Below, piece by piece: positions 42,750-51,355 of a stretch of DNA of 64,000 nt. The notes under the pieces are model-generated. The model was not told where the DNA came from and did no database searches. It worked only from the letters and a program-made list of their open reading frames with translations. The stretch covers positions 1 to 64,000 of the forward strand of contig DASQOR010000068.1 in the NCBI GenBank assembly GCA_035644395.1, written 5' to 3'. This DNA comes from JBGPLJ01 sp035644395. GTDB lineage: Bacteria; Pseudomonadota; Gammaproteobacteria; Steroidobacterales; Steroidobacteraceae. How positions within the stretch are numbered: position 1 is the stretch's first letter; each line of letters starts with the position of its first letter. Both the position numbers and the translations under genes were made by a program.

Positions 42750-43874
42750 TCAGCTGCCGTTGAGAATGCGCGTCCACATGCGCGTGCGCTCGCGCGCATA
42801 GGTCTGCGATTCCGCTGGCACCAGATGCAGCCGCAAGCGCTCGTCCGCCGTCGGATAGACGGCCGGATCATTGCGCAGGGCGGCGGCGACCAGACTGGTC
42901 GCTTCGCGATTCGCGTTCGCGTAGCGGGAGGCGTTCGAGACCTCCGCGATGACCGCCGGCTCCAGCAGGTAGTTGAGGAACCGATAGGCGGCGTCGACGT
43001 GGGGCGCGTCGGCGGGAATCGCGAGCAGGTCGACCCACATCAGCGCGCCCTCTTTCGGCACGACATAGCGGATCTCGGCGCCGGTCCTGAGTTCGATCGC
43101 CGAGTCGCGCGCCTGGACCATCTCGCCGTTCGGCCCGATCGTGATGCAGATGTCGCCGCTCGCGAGGTCCGAGCGATTGCGGCTGCCGCTCTCGATGTAG
43201 CGCACATAGGGCCGCACGCGCAGGAAGGCGCTTTCCACGGCACGCAGGTCGTTGACGTCGTCGGTCGCCGGATCACGGCCGATCGCGAGCAGGCCGAGGT
43301 CGGCCATGATCGAACCCGCGCTGTCCTGCCACGTGATGCCGCAGCCTTGCAGCCGTTTCGCATTGGCCGGATCGAACAACAGGGCCCAGCTCGATTCCGG
43401 CTCATGGCCGAGCGCCCTGGTCACGAGCTTCACGTTGTACGCGAAGGCGTGCGTGCCCCAGACGTAGGGCACGCCGTACTCATTGCCCGGATCGATCGGC
43501 GCAAGCGCCGCGAGAATCCCGGCATCAAGGTGCTGCCAGTTGGGAAGCCGCGACTTGTCGAGCTTCTGCAGCGCGCCGGCTGCGATCAGCGGCTGGATGA
43601 AGTTCGAGCTCGGCACGGCGACGTCGGTGCCGGAGTGCCCGGTGAGGAGCTTGGTCTGCAGCGACACGTTGTCGGGAATTTCTTCGACGCTGACGCGGAT
43701 GCCCGTGCGATGCTCGAACCCGGGCAGGGTGTTCGCGCCGATCTCCCCTTCCCAGTTGTAGAAGTAGAGCGTTGTCGCGGATTCGGCCGTGCGGGGAGCG
43801 TCGCGCTCGCAACCCGCGATCGCGGCGAGCGCGATGACCGCGCAGACGCATGCCGCGACCGCTTCAGATCTCAT
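42750..43874 (-). CDS. Polyamine-type extracellular solute-binding lipoprotein
   Basis: A 374-residue protein of the PotD/PotF periplasmic binding family. It has a lipobox (AAIAGC) and TLYFYNWEGEIGANTLPGFE, the usual start of the mature domain, here given in short form as LYFYNWEGEIG. GTDVAVPSSNF, VPYVWGTHAFAYN and PKEGALMWVDLLAIP are conserved in polyamine binders. No permease or ATPase gene lies nearby. Its start overlaps the GMC dehydrogenase gene by 11 bases, so it may serve that enzyme rather than an ABC importer. Confidence 0.85.
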   Translation of the reverse strand: MRSEAVAACVCAVIALAAIAGCERDAPRTAESATTLYFYNWEGEIGANTLPGFEHRTGIRVSVEEIPDNVSLQTKLLTGHSGTDVAVPSSNFIQPLIAAGALQKLDKSRLPNWQHLDAGILAALAPIDPGNEYGVPYVWGTHAFAYNVKLVTRALGHEPESSWALLFDPANAKRLQGCGITWQDSAGSIMADLGLLAIGRDPATDDVNDLRAVESAFLRVRPYVRYIESGSRNRSDLASGDICITIGPNGEMVQARDSAIELRTGAEIRYVVPKEGALMWVDLLAIPADAPHVDAAYRFLNYLLEPAVIAEVSNASRYANANREATSLVAAALRNDPAVYPTADERLRLHLVPAESQTYARERTRMWTRILNGS

Positions 43875-45516
43875 TGCGCTTCGCGAACCGCGCGATGTGC
43901 TCGCCTGCCCGGAACGCGAGCGCCTGGATGGTCATCGTCGGCTGGCCGCGGCCCGAAGTCACGAGGCTGCTGCCGTCGCAGATGAACAGATTCCGGATAT
44001 CGTGGCTGCGGTGATACTTGTCGACGACGGAGCGCGCGGGATCGTTACCCATGCGGCAGGTACCGAGGAGATGCAGCCCGAACGTGCTTTCCGTCACCGC
44101 CGCCTTCGTCACTCTCTGCGCACCCGCCGCCGTCATGATTTCGGCGCCGCGGTCCTGCAGAAATCGCGCGTTCGCGAGGTCGTCCCGATGGTCCTTGTAG
44201 GTGACGCGGATCGCCGGCATGCCCCACGCGTCCTTGACGGTCGGGTCGAGCGTCACGTTGTTCGTTTCGACGGCGAGCGACGTGCCGTGGCAGGCGACCT
44301 GCATCGATCGCGGAAATTCCGCGAGGCGTTTCTTGTACTCGCTCCCCCAGGCGGGACCTTCCGTCGCCGTACGGGCGGCCCAGACGGTCGGCTGCGGGCC
44401 GATGCGCGCGTCGAGGCCGCCGCCGCCGTAGAAGCCGCGCTTCGGATCGGAGTCGTAGAAATCGTGCAGGATGCGCGTGACCTGCACGCTCTTGAACTCG
44501 TTCAATTCATGCTCGAACACGGCGAGCGCGCGCGCGGTGTAGTTGAACATGAGGTATTTGCCGACGAGGCCGCTCGAGTTGGCGAGGCCGTGCGGGAAGC
44601 TCGCGTTCGCCGACATGAGAAGCAGGCGCGGCGTCTCGCCGCCGTTCGCGCTGAGGACCACCGCCCGGGCCTTCTGGAAATGTTCGCGGCCCTCGCGATC
44701 GAAGTAGGCAACGCCGGTGGCGCGGCCACGCTTCTCGATTTCGACGCGCGTGACGAAACTTTCCGGCCGCACCTCGCAATGGCCGGTGGCTTCGGCTTGC
44801 GGAATCATGGTGGTCAGCGTCGATGCCTTCGCCATCACTTCGCAGGCGAAGCCGTGGCAGAAGCCGCAGTGCACGCAGGCCGGACGACCGTTGTACGGCA
44901 CCGAGTTGATGACCATCGGCGACGGAATCGGATGGAGCCCGAGCTTGCGCGCGCCGCGCTCGAAGAGCACGCCCGAGGACTTCACCGGGAGCGGCGGCAT
45001 CGGATATGGCTTCGTGCGGGGCGGATCGAAGGGGCTTGCGCCCGCGAGGCCCGACACGCCGATGTCCCACTCCACTTTCGTGTAGTAGGGCTCGAGGTCC
45101 GCGTAGCTGATCGGCCAGTCGGCCAGGTCCGCGCCGGCAATCGGGCCGAGGACGCTGCGTTCGTTGAAGTCGATCTCGTGAAAACGCCAGTAGTTCGCCG
45201 TGTAGTGCAGGCTGGCGCCGCCGACCGTGCGGCCGTACCAGAGCGTCGGCCGGATCTCCGCTCGCGCCGCGGTCTGCGTCGCGTCCTTGCGGAAGGTCTG
45301 CGGATGTTTCACGACGTCGTTGGTGATGCCGCCCTGGAACCAGTACTTGAGTTCGTCGTGCTCGAAGTCCGCGGGCGAGAGTCTTGGGCCCTGTTCAAGT
45401 ACGACGACCGAATGTCCGGCTTGCGCAAGCTCGCGCGCGATCACTCCACCGGCCGAGCCCGACCCGACGATGACGAAGTCCACGGCCTCCGAATCACGAA
45501 ACCTCGTCGCGCTCAT
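43864..45516 (-). CDS. GMC-family FAD oxidoreductase
   Basis: A 550-residue flavoenzyme of the glucose-methanol-choline family. The FAD motif FVIVGSGSAGGVIA is at the N-terminus, GGASLHYTANYWR follows, and the C-terminal GTCRMGNDP and GRGQPTMTIQALAFRAG segments carry the catalytic His region. It overlaps the upstream gluconate 2-dehydrogenase subunit 3-like gene by four bases. This pair forms the catalytic and small subunits of membrane dehydrogenases for sugars, alcohols or sugar acids. A cytochrome c subunit is not present. The substrate cannot be read from sequence. Confidence 0.92.
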   Translation of the reverse strand: MSATRFRDSEAVDFVIVGSGSAGGVIARELAQAGHSVVVLEQGPRLSPADFEHDELKYWFQGGITNDVVKHPQTFRKDATQTAARAEIRPTLWYGRTVGGASLHYTANYWRFHEIDFNERSVLGPIAGADLADWPISYADLEPYYTKVEWDIGVSGLAGASPFDPPRTKPYPMPPLPVKSSGVLFERGARKLGLHPIPSPMVINSVPYNGRPACVHCGFCHGFACEVMAKASTLTTMIPQAEATGHCEVRPESFVTRVEIEKRGRATGVAYFDREGREHFQKARAVVLSANGGETPRLLLMSANASFPHGLANSSGLVGKYLMFNYTARALAVFEHELNEFKSVQVTRILHDFYDSDPKRGFYGGGGLDARIGPQPTVWAARTATEGPAWGSEYKKRLAEFPRSMQVACHGTSLAVETNNVTLDPTVKDAWGMPAIRVTYKDHRDDLANARFLQDRGAEIMTAAGAQRVTKAAVTESTFGLHLLGTCRMGNDPARSVVDKYHRSHDIRNLFICDGSSLVTSGRGQPTMTIQALAFRAGEHIARFAKRNEI

Positions 45517-46121
45517 GACGGCTTGACCGGATCCAGGCTGAAGCCCGGATAGTCACGATCGTAATGGCCGAAGGGCGGCTGAAAGACATGCTGGTCCTCG
45601 AAACCGATGAGCTTCCAGCCGAGGCGGTCGCGATTGCCGCCGTATTCCGGATTCGTGAACAGGCCGAGCAGAGTGAGGAGCCGGACGCGATCGAAGAATG
45701 GCGTCTGCTCGACCGATTTCAGGAAGTCGATCTGATCGGCCGACGGCAATGCCGCGAACGCGTGTGCATCGCCGAAGCGGGCGCGGCAGGCGGCCTGGAA
45801 CTCGGCGAGGCGAGTCCGGAACTCCGGTGCCATGCGCGCGAAAAACGAGCCGAGCGCGCGATCGATGAAGTAGACGGCCCCGGCTTCGCGCGCGCCTGGT
45901 GCGTCGCCGCCGGGAACGATCTGCGCCGCGATCGCTTCGACATCCGCGCCGTCCGTGGCGCTGAAGAAGTTGAAGCCGGCAACGGCGGGCAATTGCGCGG
46001 CCGCGTGCGCTTCGTGTCCGGCGTTCGCGATCTCCGCCCAGCTGAGCGGCACCGCCGCCGCGCCGAGCATCGAAGCAATGGCCCGCAGCAGCGAGCGTCG
46101 AGAGAGTTCGTCGCAGTCCAT
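45513..46121 (-). CDS. Gluconate 2-dehydrogenase subunit 3 family protein
   Basis: A 202-residue small subunit that accompanies GMC dehydrogenases. A signal of Tat-like form (SRRSLLRAIASMLGAAAVP) suggests export, possibly carrying the flavin subunit with it. The family end FTNPEYGGNRDRLGWKLIGF is present, and EAGAVYFIDRALGSFFA lies in the helical core. GGAAAG-type Shine-Dalgarno lies just before ATG 46121. It is the first gene of the minus-strand unit with the GMC enzyme and the binding lipoprotein. Confidence 0.9.
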   Translation of the reverse strand: MDCDELSRRSLLRAIASMLGAAAVPLSWAEIANAGHEAHAAAQLPAVAGFNFFSATDGADVEAIAAQIVPGGDAPGAREAGAVYFIDRALGSFFARMAPEFRTRLAEFQAACRARFGDAHAFAALPSADQIDFLKSVEQTPFFDRVRLLTLLGLFTNPEYGGNRDRLGWKLIGFEDQHVFQPPFGHYDRDYPGFSLDPVKPS

Positions 46122-46271
46122 GGCCTTTCCAATAGTGCTTTCCGGGGCGCGCTATTGTGCGCCAATGCGGGCGGCGCAGGCAGGTGCCGCGTGCTAGTCT
46201 TTGCGTTCGCAGCCGAAATGCGGCAGGGCATTGACGCTCGCGTGAACGAAATCGAAACCCTGGGGACTCAC

Positions 46272-46670
46272 ATGAACGTCTACCTCATCTGTTCCGCGAT
46301 CCTGGTACTCATGTACTTCGCGCTCGCGCTGAACGTTTCACTCACGCGCGGACGCGTCAAGATCGGCATCGGCTCCGGGCCCGATCCTTCCGGGCCGCTC
46401 AACAAGGCGGTACGCACGCACGGCAACGCGGGCGAATTCATCCCGATCTTCGTGACCTTGTTTCTCTTCTTCCTCATCACCGGCGCGGGCGGCTGGATCG
46501 ACTGGGTGGTCGTCATCGCAACGGCATCGCGCATCCTGCACGCCATTGGCATGCTCGCCACGACGAATTTCAACCAGGGGCCGCACATCCTGCGGGCGAT
46601 CGGCGCGCTCGGGACCTACCTGAGCGGCGTCGCGCTCGGCATCGCCCTGCTGATGCGGGTGTTCGCGTGA
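46272..46670 (+). CDS. MAPEG-family membrane protein
   Basis: A 132-residue integral membrane protein with four predicted helices. KAVRTHGNAGEFIPIFVTLFLF (in short: RTHGNAGEFIPI) is the MAPEG signature found in microsomal glutathione transferase-like proteins. Bacterial members of this size often resemble YecN. The function is not known; glutathione-linked activity is possible. The Sel1-like gene starts at its stop (GTGA). Confidence 0.9.
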   Translation: MNVYLICSAILVLMYFALALNVSLTRGRVKIGIGSGPDPSGPLNKAVRTHGNAGEFIPIFVTLFLFFLITGAGGWIDWVVVIATASRILHAIGMLATTNFNQGPHILRAIGALGTYLSGVALGIALLMRVFA

Positions 46671-47446
46671 AGGCGCGCAATTTCTCGCTGGTGGCGATGC
46701 TGCTGGCGGCGACATCGACCTTCGCCGCGGACCAGGGCCCTTCAGTGTCCGAGCTCAAGGACCTGTGTGCGCGCAGCAACTGGGGAGCCTGCGTGAACCT
46801 CGGGATCTACTACGACACCGGACAGCACGTGCCGCAGGATTCGGTCAAGGCATCCACCTTCTATCTCAAGGCTTGCAACAACAGGTACGCGGCGGGCTGC
46901 CACAACCTGGCCGTGCTCTATGACAGCGGTCGCGGCATCCCCGAGGACAAGGCGAAAGCGGCCGAGTTCTATGGCAAGGCCTGCGACGCCGGCCATCTGC
47001 CCGCTTGCGCCAACCTCGCCGTGTTGCAATCCAACGGCCAGGGCGTGCCACAGGACAAGGCGAAAGCGGCAGCGCTCTTCGAAAAGGCCTGTGACGGCAA
47101 GGTCGTTAGCAGCTGCTTCAATGCCGGGAGCCTCTATCTGACGGGCGACGGCATCGCCAAGGATCTCGCGAAGGCGGGCAGCTTCTACGGCAAGGCCTGC
47201 GACGCGGGTTCCATGACCGGCTGCGCGAATCTCGGCGTTCTGTACGACAACGGCCAGGGAGTGACGCAGGACAAGGCCAAGGCGGCGGCGCTCTACGGCC
47301 AGGCTTGTGATGGTGGCAGCAAGGAAGGCTGCTTCAACCTGTCGGTCTCCTGTGACAACGGCAAGGGTGTGGCGGTCGACAAGACGAAGGCGGCTGAGCT
47401 GCGCAAGAAGTCCTGCGACCTCGGCTATCAGCCTGCCTGCAAGTGA
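46667..47446 (+). CDS. Exported Sel1-like repeat protein, cysteine-rich (Hcp-like)
   Basis: A 259-residue protein with a signal peptide (LLAATSTFAADQ) and about six Sel1-like repeats of 36 residues. Each repeat has a Cys pair eight residues apart (as in KACDAGHLPACANLAVL), as in Helicobacter cysteine-rich proteins, which predicts intra-repeat disulfides in the periplasm. The repeats are similar enough to give a 108-base DNA periodicity. The GTG start overlaps the MAPEG stop. The role is unknown; such solenoids usually bind other proteins. Confidence 0.88.
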   Translation: MKARNFSLVAMLLAATSTFAADQGPSVSELKDLCARSNWGACVNLGIYYDTGQHVPQDSVKASTFYLKACNNRYAAGCHNLAVLYDSGRGIPEDKAKAAEFYGKACDAGHLPACANLAVLQSNGQGVPQDKAKAAALFEKACDGKVVSSCFNAGSLYLTGDGIAKDLAKAGSFYGKACDAGSMTGCANLGVLYDNGQGVTQDKAKAAALYGQACDGGSKEGCFNLSVSCDNGKGVAVDKTKAAELRKKSCDLGYQPACK

Positions 47447-48271
47447 ATGGGCCGGCGCGCGGCTGAAATGATCGGGCGCGCCTCGCTGTGCGTCGTCGCC
47501 GCAGCCTGCATGACGGCTGCTGCCGCTGACAATCCGCCCGCCGCCAAGGCCGAACTCGCGGGCAACATCGGCATTGCCCACTGCCTCGACGTGCTGACGC
47601 GCGGCATTGCACGCAAGCCCGCCGTCTGCCCCGGCTTTCTCATGGCACCGCTGAAATACGCGCTCGCGGCCTGTCACGACGCGGGCGGCAAGCTGGTCCC
47701 GCTCGCACCGGCGAACATCTGGACGCTGGACCTGAATGGCGACCATAAGAAGGAGTACGGCTTGGAGTACGAAGGCAACGTCTCATGCGACGGCGCACCG
47801 AGCGTCTTCTCGTGCGGAAGCCTCGGCTGCCCCGTGACGCTCTACGAAAACTTCCAGGGCGGATGGCGCGCGATCGGACAGGTCTCCTCCGGCGGCATTC
47901 ACGCCATCGAATTGCTGACGAGCCGTGCGCCCGGCGGCTATCGGGACCTGCGTGTCGGCTGCGGTACCGGCGACACTTGCGCGGAATTCGCGTACCTTCA
48001 TTGGACCGGCGCGACTTACGAGGCGCAGTGGCTCGAGGTCCGCGGCTTCAAGGTGACGTTTTCAGATGCCGCGTCCGGCCTTTACGCGCTTGCCGGAGAA
48101 ACGGCCGTGCTCGCAACGCCGTCGCCCGACGCAACCGTGCTCGCCCACTATGGCCCGGACACGGAAGTTGCGCTGATCGGTGCTGCGGGTGCCTACTATT
48201 ACGTATCTCCCTGCAACGCCTGCGAAAGCGGCTTCGTCCCGAAAGCGACCGTGCAAGCCATCAAGCACTGA
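47447..48271 (+). CDS. Exported protein with a C-terminal SH3-like domain, function unknown
   Basis: A 274-residue protein beginning directly after the Sel1-like gene. An ATG at 47468 would give a tighter signal peptide (MIGRASLCVVAAACMTA), so the exact start is open. The middle part is cysteine-rich (GNVSCDGAPSVFSCGSLGCP and VGCGTGDTC) and may fold with disulfides. The C-terminal 60 residues (VLATPSPDATVLAHYGPDTE) look like a bacterial SH3 domain. No enzyme motif was recognised. Confidence 0.72.
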   Translation: MGRRAAEMIGRASLCVVAAACMTAAAADNPPAAKAELAGNIGIAHCLDVLTRGIARKPAVCPGFLMAPLKYALAACHDAGGKLVPLAPANIWTLDLNGDHKKEYGLEYEGNVSCDGAPSVFSCGSLGCPVTLYENFQGGWRAIGQVSSGGIHAIELLTSRAPGGYRDLRVGCGTGDTCAEFAYLHWTGATYEAQWLEVRGFKVTFSDAASGLYALAGETAVLATPSPDATVLAHYGPDTEVALIGAAGAYYYVSPCNACESGFVPKATVQAIKH

Positions 48272-48281
48272 GGAGGACAAC

Positions 48282-49100
48282 GTGAAATTCAGGACCCCGA
48301 TCATCTTCATTTCCGCGGTCGCCATCGGCCTTTGCATCGCAATCACCGCGGCATCCGCGAAGGACAACAAGGGGCCCTCGCTCGCCGACGCCCTCAAGGT
48401 GATCCAGAGCAAGGAATACGTCGACCTCACGCACAGCTTCAGCCCGACGACGCCCGTGTGGGGCGGCTTCGGCCAGGCGACGATGAGCGCGGCCTCCGAC
48501 CCGAAGACGCACCGGCCGTACACGATCGAGAAGGACGGTTTCCGGTCGATCTATTATTCGATGGTCGGCCAGTACGGCACGCACGTCGACCCGCCGGCGC
48601 ACTTCAGTCCCGACGGGCTGACGATGGATCAGATCCCGCTGAAGAGCATGATCCTGCCGCTCGTGGTCTTCGACATGACGCCGGTCATCGCGACGGACCC
48701 GAATCACGCCCTGAGCGTCGCCGACGTCAAGGCCTGGGAGAAGGTTCACGGCCCGGTGCCTGGCGGCGCATTCGCCGCGCTACGCACCGACATGTACAAG
48801 GACTGGGATGCGAACCCGGAGCACTTCAAGCGCGCGCCGTTCCCGGCCTGGTCGCTGGCCGCGATCCAGTACCTCTTCAACGAGCGCAAGGTGACGGCGA
48901 TCGGCCATGAATCGCTCGACACCGACACGACCGACGCGATGGAATCGGAAACCTGGATCCTGAAGCAGAATCACTTCCAGATCGAAGTGATGGCTAACCT
49001 CGACAAGCTGCCGGCGACCGGCGCCGTCATCGTCGTCACCTGGCCGAAGGTGGAAAACGGCTTCGGCTTCCCGGCGCGGGCGTTCGCGATTCTGCCTTAA
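48282..49100 (+). CDS. Exported cyclase-family hydrolase
   Basis: A 272-residue member of the cyclase/kynurenine-formamidase superfamily with a signal peptide (AIGLCIAITAASAKD). The metal motif QYGTHVDPPAHFSPDG is intact, and GHESLDTDTTDAMESE is the matching C-terminal block. Periplasmic location makes a role in kynurenine breakdown unlikely. A strong AGGAGGA lies six bases before the GTG start. It is one of three members of this superfamily in the window. Confidence 0.87.
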   Translation: MKFRTPIIFISAVAIGLCIAITAASAKDNKGPSLADALKVIQSKEYVDLTHSFSPTTPVWGGFGQATMSAASDPKTHRPYTIEKDGFRSIYYSMVGQYGTHVDPPAHFSPDGLTMDQIPLKSMILPLVVFDMTPVIATDPNHALSVADVKAWEKVHGPVPGGAFAALRTDMYKDWDANPEHFKRAPFPAWSLAAIQYLFNERKVTAIGHESLDTDTTDAMESETWILKQNHFQIEVMANLDKLPATGAVIVVTWPKVENGFGFPARAFAILP

Positions 49101-49109
49101 GCGTCGAAG

Positions 49110-49649
49110 CTACTGCTGCCCCTTCGGATGGATCGCGTAGCCCGCGTGCGCGAGGAAGTCCTTCTTGCCGATGTCGACGCCCTGGTTGCGCAGGATGTCG
49201 TACGCCGTCACCAGGTGAAAGTAGAAATTCGGCAGCGCCCAGTCCCTCAGGTACTGCAGGCCGTTCACGTCGAGCACGAGGTCGTTGATGAGCGGAAACT
49301 CGATGTGGCGTTTCTCCGCCCCCTCGTAATCGTTCGCCGACACGCCCTCGACATAGTCGAGCGTGCGCTTGATGCGGGATTTCAGCTGATCGAGCGTCTG
49401 CTCGGTGTCCTCGAATTTCGGCGGCTCGCGGCCGGTGAGGCGCGCAGCGGCCCCCTTGGCGTGATCGCAGGCGATCTGCACCTGCCTTGAAAAGGGAAAC
49501 ATGTCGGGCGCGAGCTTTGCGCCGGCAAGCGCCTCGGGGTCTTTGCCTTGGGCGCGAAACTGTTCGGCGCCCTTGTCGATGAGGGTTGACAGCGTGCGCA
49601 GCAGCGGCATGAAGGTCTCCATGCCAATCGTGTACGTCGAAATCGTCAT
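49110..49649 (-). CDS. DUF1993 family protein
   Basis: A 179-residue soluble protein of the DUF1993 family, a four-helix fold related to DinB. MTISTYTIGMETFMPLLRTL at the start and LPNFYFHLVTAYDILRNQGVD (short: NFYFHLVTAYDILRNQG) near the end are typical. Function is not known. The start overlaps the stop of the small upstream gene (ATGA), so the pair is coupled. Confidence 0.87.
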   Translation of the reverse strand: MTISTYTIGMETFMPLLRTLSTLIDKGAEQFRAQGKDPEALAGAKLAPDMFPFSRQVQIACDHAKGAAARLTGREPPKFEDTEQTLDQLKSRIKRTLDYVEGVSANDYEGAEKRHIEFPLINDLVLDVNGLQYLRDWALPNFYFHLVTAYDILRNQGVDIGKKDFLAHAGYAIHPKGQQ

Positions 49650-49912
49650 TGCGGGGTCTCCTTCGAATCGTCCTCGGGCAGCTGCCTCGAATACCAGATG
49701 GCAAGTTTGTGCCGCATGGTCTTCTCCGACACCTGGTCTTCCGGCACCGGTTGAATCATCTTGTCGTGCACGAGCAAGCGATAGACGTAGAGCAGTTTCT
49801 CGCTCGCCGAATCGGTGGCTTCGAACACGACGGCGCCTCGCCCTTCGGCGTACTTCATCGCCGAGGCGAGCGCCGCCTTGAAGAGCTGGGCTTCGTTCTT
49901 GAGCTTCTTCAT
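49646..49912 (-). CDS. DUF5062 family protein
   Basis: An 88-residue protein starting MKKLKNEAQLFKAALASA. LYVYRLLVHDKMIQPVPEDQ and MRHKLAIWYSRQLP match DUF5062 proteins known from marine gammaproteobacteria. Function unknown. An ATG at 49936 would add eight residues. It is translated just ahead of, and coupled to, the DUF1993 gene. Confidence 0.75.
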   Translation of the reverse strand: MKKLKNEAQLFKAALASAMKYAEGRGAVVFEATDSASEKLLYVYRLLVHDKMIQPVPEDQVSEKTMRHKLAIWYSRQLPEDDSKETPQ

Positions 49913-50008
49913 GCCGATGCCCGAACGGTAGCACATGTGTATCGCGGTGATGACGGCTGGCCTATTCCGTCGCATCGCCAACCGGGCGCGTGGCATGATG
50001 CGGCCCAC

Positions 50009-51355
50009 ATGACCGCACCATCGATGCAAGCCGTCGCCCGGCCGACGGAGCTGCGCCGCGTGATGAACGCGTTTCTCGGCGCCGCGATCGTCGTTGGCGG
50101 GACGATCGGCGCGGGCATCCTGCGGGTGCCTGGAACCGTAGCCGGGAAACTTGGACAACCGGCCGTCATCCTCCTTGCCTGGCTCGCCGGCGGCCTGCTC
50201 GCCGCGATGGGCGCGGCCTGCTATGCGGAACTGGCCACGGCGATTCCGAAAGCCGGCGGGCCGTACGTCTATGCGCGCCGCGCCTATGGCGAATTCGCGG
50301 GCTTCGCCGTCGGCTGGGCCGACTGGGCCACCAGCGTGTGCGGGCTCGCCGCGATCTCCGTGCCGGTGGGCGAATTCGCCGAAAAACTGCTGCCGGGCAT
50401 CGGCGACCATGCGCATGCCGTCGCCGCCGGCACCCTGGCCGCCCTGGCCCTGCTCAACTGGTTCGGCCTGAAGCTCGGCGCCCGCGTGCAGCAGTGGCTG
50501 AGCCTCGCGAAGATTTTCGGCCTGCTCTTCATCGTCGTCGGCTGCTTCGCGCTGCCGCGCGCCGCCGTCGCTTCGCCGGTTGCACCCTCGGCGCAGGCCG
50601 CGACGTTCACGTTGTCGTTCGTCGCGGTCATGCTGGCGATGCAGTACATCTCGGAAACCTATGCGGGCTGGAACTCGTCGATCTATTTCAGCGAAGAGGA
50701 TCGTGACTCGAACCGCAATGTGCCGCGCGCGCTTTTCTGGGGAATCCTGGCGGTGACGGCAACCTACCTCCTCGTCAACGCGGCGCTGCTGTATGCCCTG
50801 CCGGCGGACGTACTGACAAGTTCCGAACTGCCGGTGGCCGCGGCCGCACAAGGCATTTTCGGCGATGCCGCCGATCGCATCGTGACCACGCTCGCGATCG
50901 TTTCGCTGGTCGGCATCCTGAACGTCACCGTGATGTTCACCGCGCGCATCCTGTTTGCCATGAGCCGCGATCGACTGCTGCCGAAGCGCATCAGCCAGCT
51001 CAATCACTCGGCGACGCCCGGCATGGCACTCCTCGTCTGCGTCATTCCGGCGATCCTGCTGGCGGCCGGCACCTCGTTCGAGACCCTGTTCCTGATCACC
51101 GGCTTTCTGGGTGTTGCCGTGAATTGCGCGCTGTACATCGCCTATTTCGTCCTGCGCCGGCGCGAACCGGATCTGCCGAGGCCGTATCGCGCTTTCGGTC
51201 ACCCCTGGGTGCCGGCGTTCGCCGCGCTGCTGGCGCTGGTCCTGCTGGTCGGCTTCGTCGTCGCCAACCTGCGCACGAGTCTTTACGCGATCGCAATGCT
51301 GGCCGCGAGCTATCCGTTCTATCGCTGGAGCCGCTTCCATGTCCGCGGGCGATGA
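50009..51355 (+). CDS. APC-family amino acid permease
   Basis: A 448-residue transporter with about 12 membrane helices. The first helix has the APC motif VVGGTIGAGILRVPG. YAELATAIPKAGGPYVYARRAYG in helix 2-3 (short: AIPKAGGPYVYARRAYG) is conserved. The closest general types are cationic or neutral amino-acid exchangers of the APC superfamily. The substrate is not predictable. ATG 50009 is used; ATG 50024 is possible. The gene overlaps the TIR gene by 17 bases. Confidence 0.9.
   Translation: MTAPSMQAVARPTELRRVMNAFLGAAIVVGGTIGAGILRVPGTVAGKLGQPAVILLAWLAGGLLAAMGAACYAELATAIPKAGGPYVYARRAYGEFAGFAVGWADWATSVCGLAAISVPVGEFAEKLLPGIGDHAHAVAAGTLAALALLNWFGLKLGARVQQWLSLAKIFGLLFIVVGCFALPRAAVASPVAPSAQAATFTLSFVAVMLAMQYISETYAGWNSSIYFSEEDRDSNRNVPRALFWGILAVTATYLLVNAALLYALPADVLTSSELPVAAAAQGIFGDAADRIVTTLAIVSLVGILNVTVMFTARILFAMSRDRLLPKRISQLNHSATPGMALLVCVIPAILLAAGTSFETLFLITGFLGVAVNCALYIAYFVLRRREPDLPRPYRAFGHPWVPAFAALLALVLLVGFVVANLRTSLYAIAMLAASYPFYRWSRFHVRGR

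Noticed and set aside
46700..47440. 108-base periodic DNA as a satellite or CRISPR-like array
   Set aside because: The period is that of Sel1-like protein repeats, units diverge, and there are no spacers.
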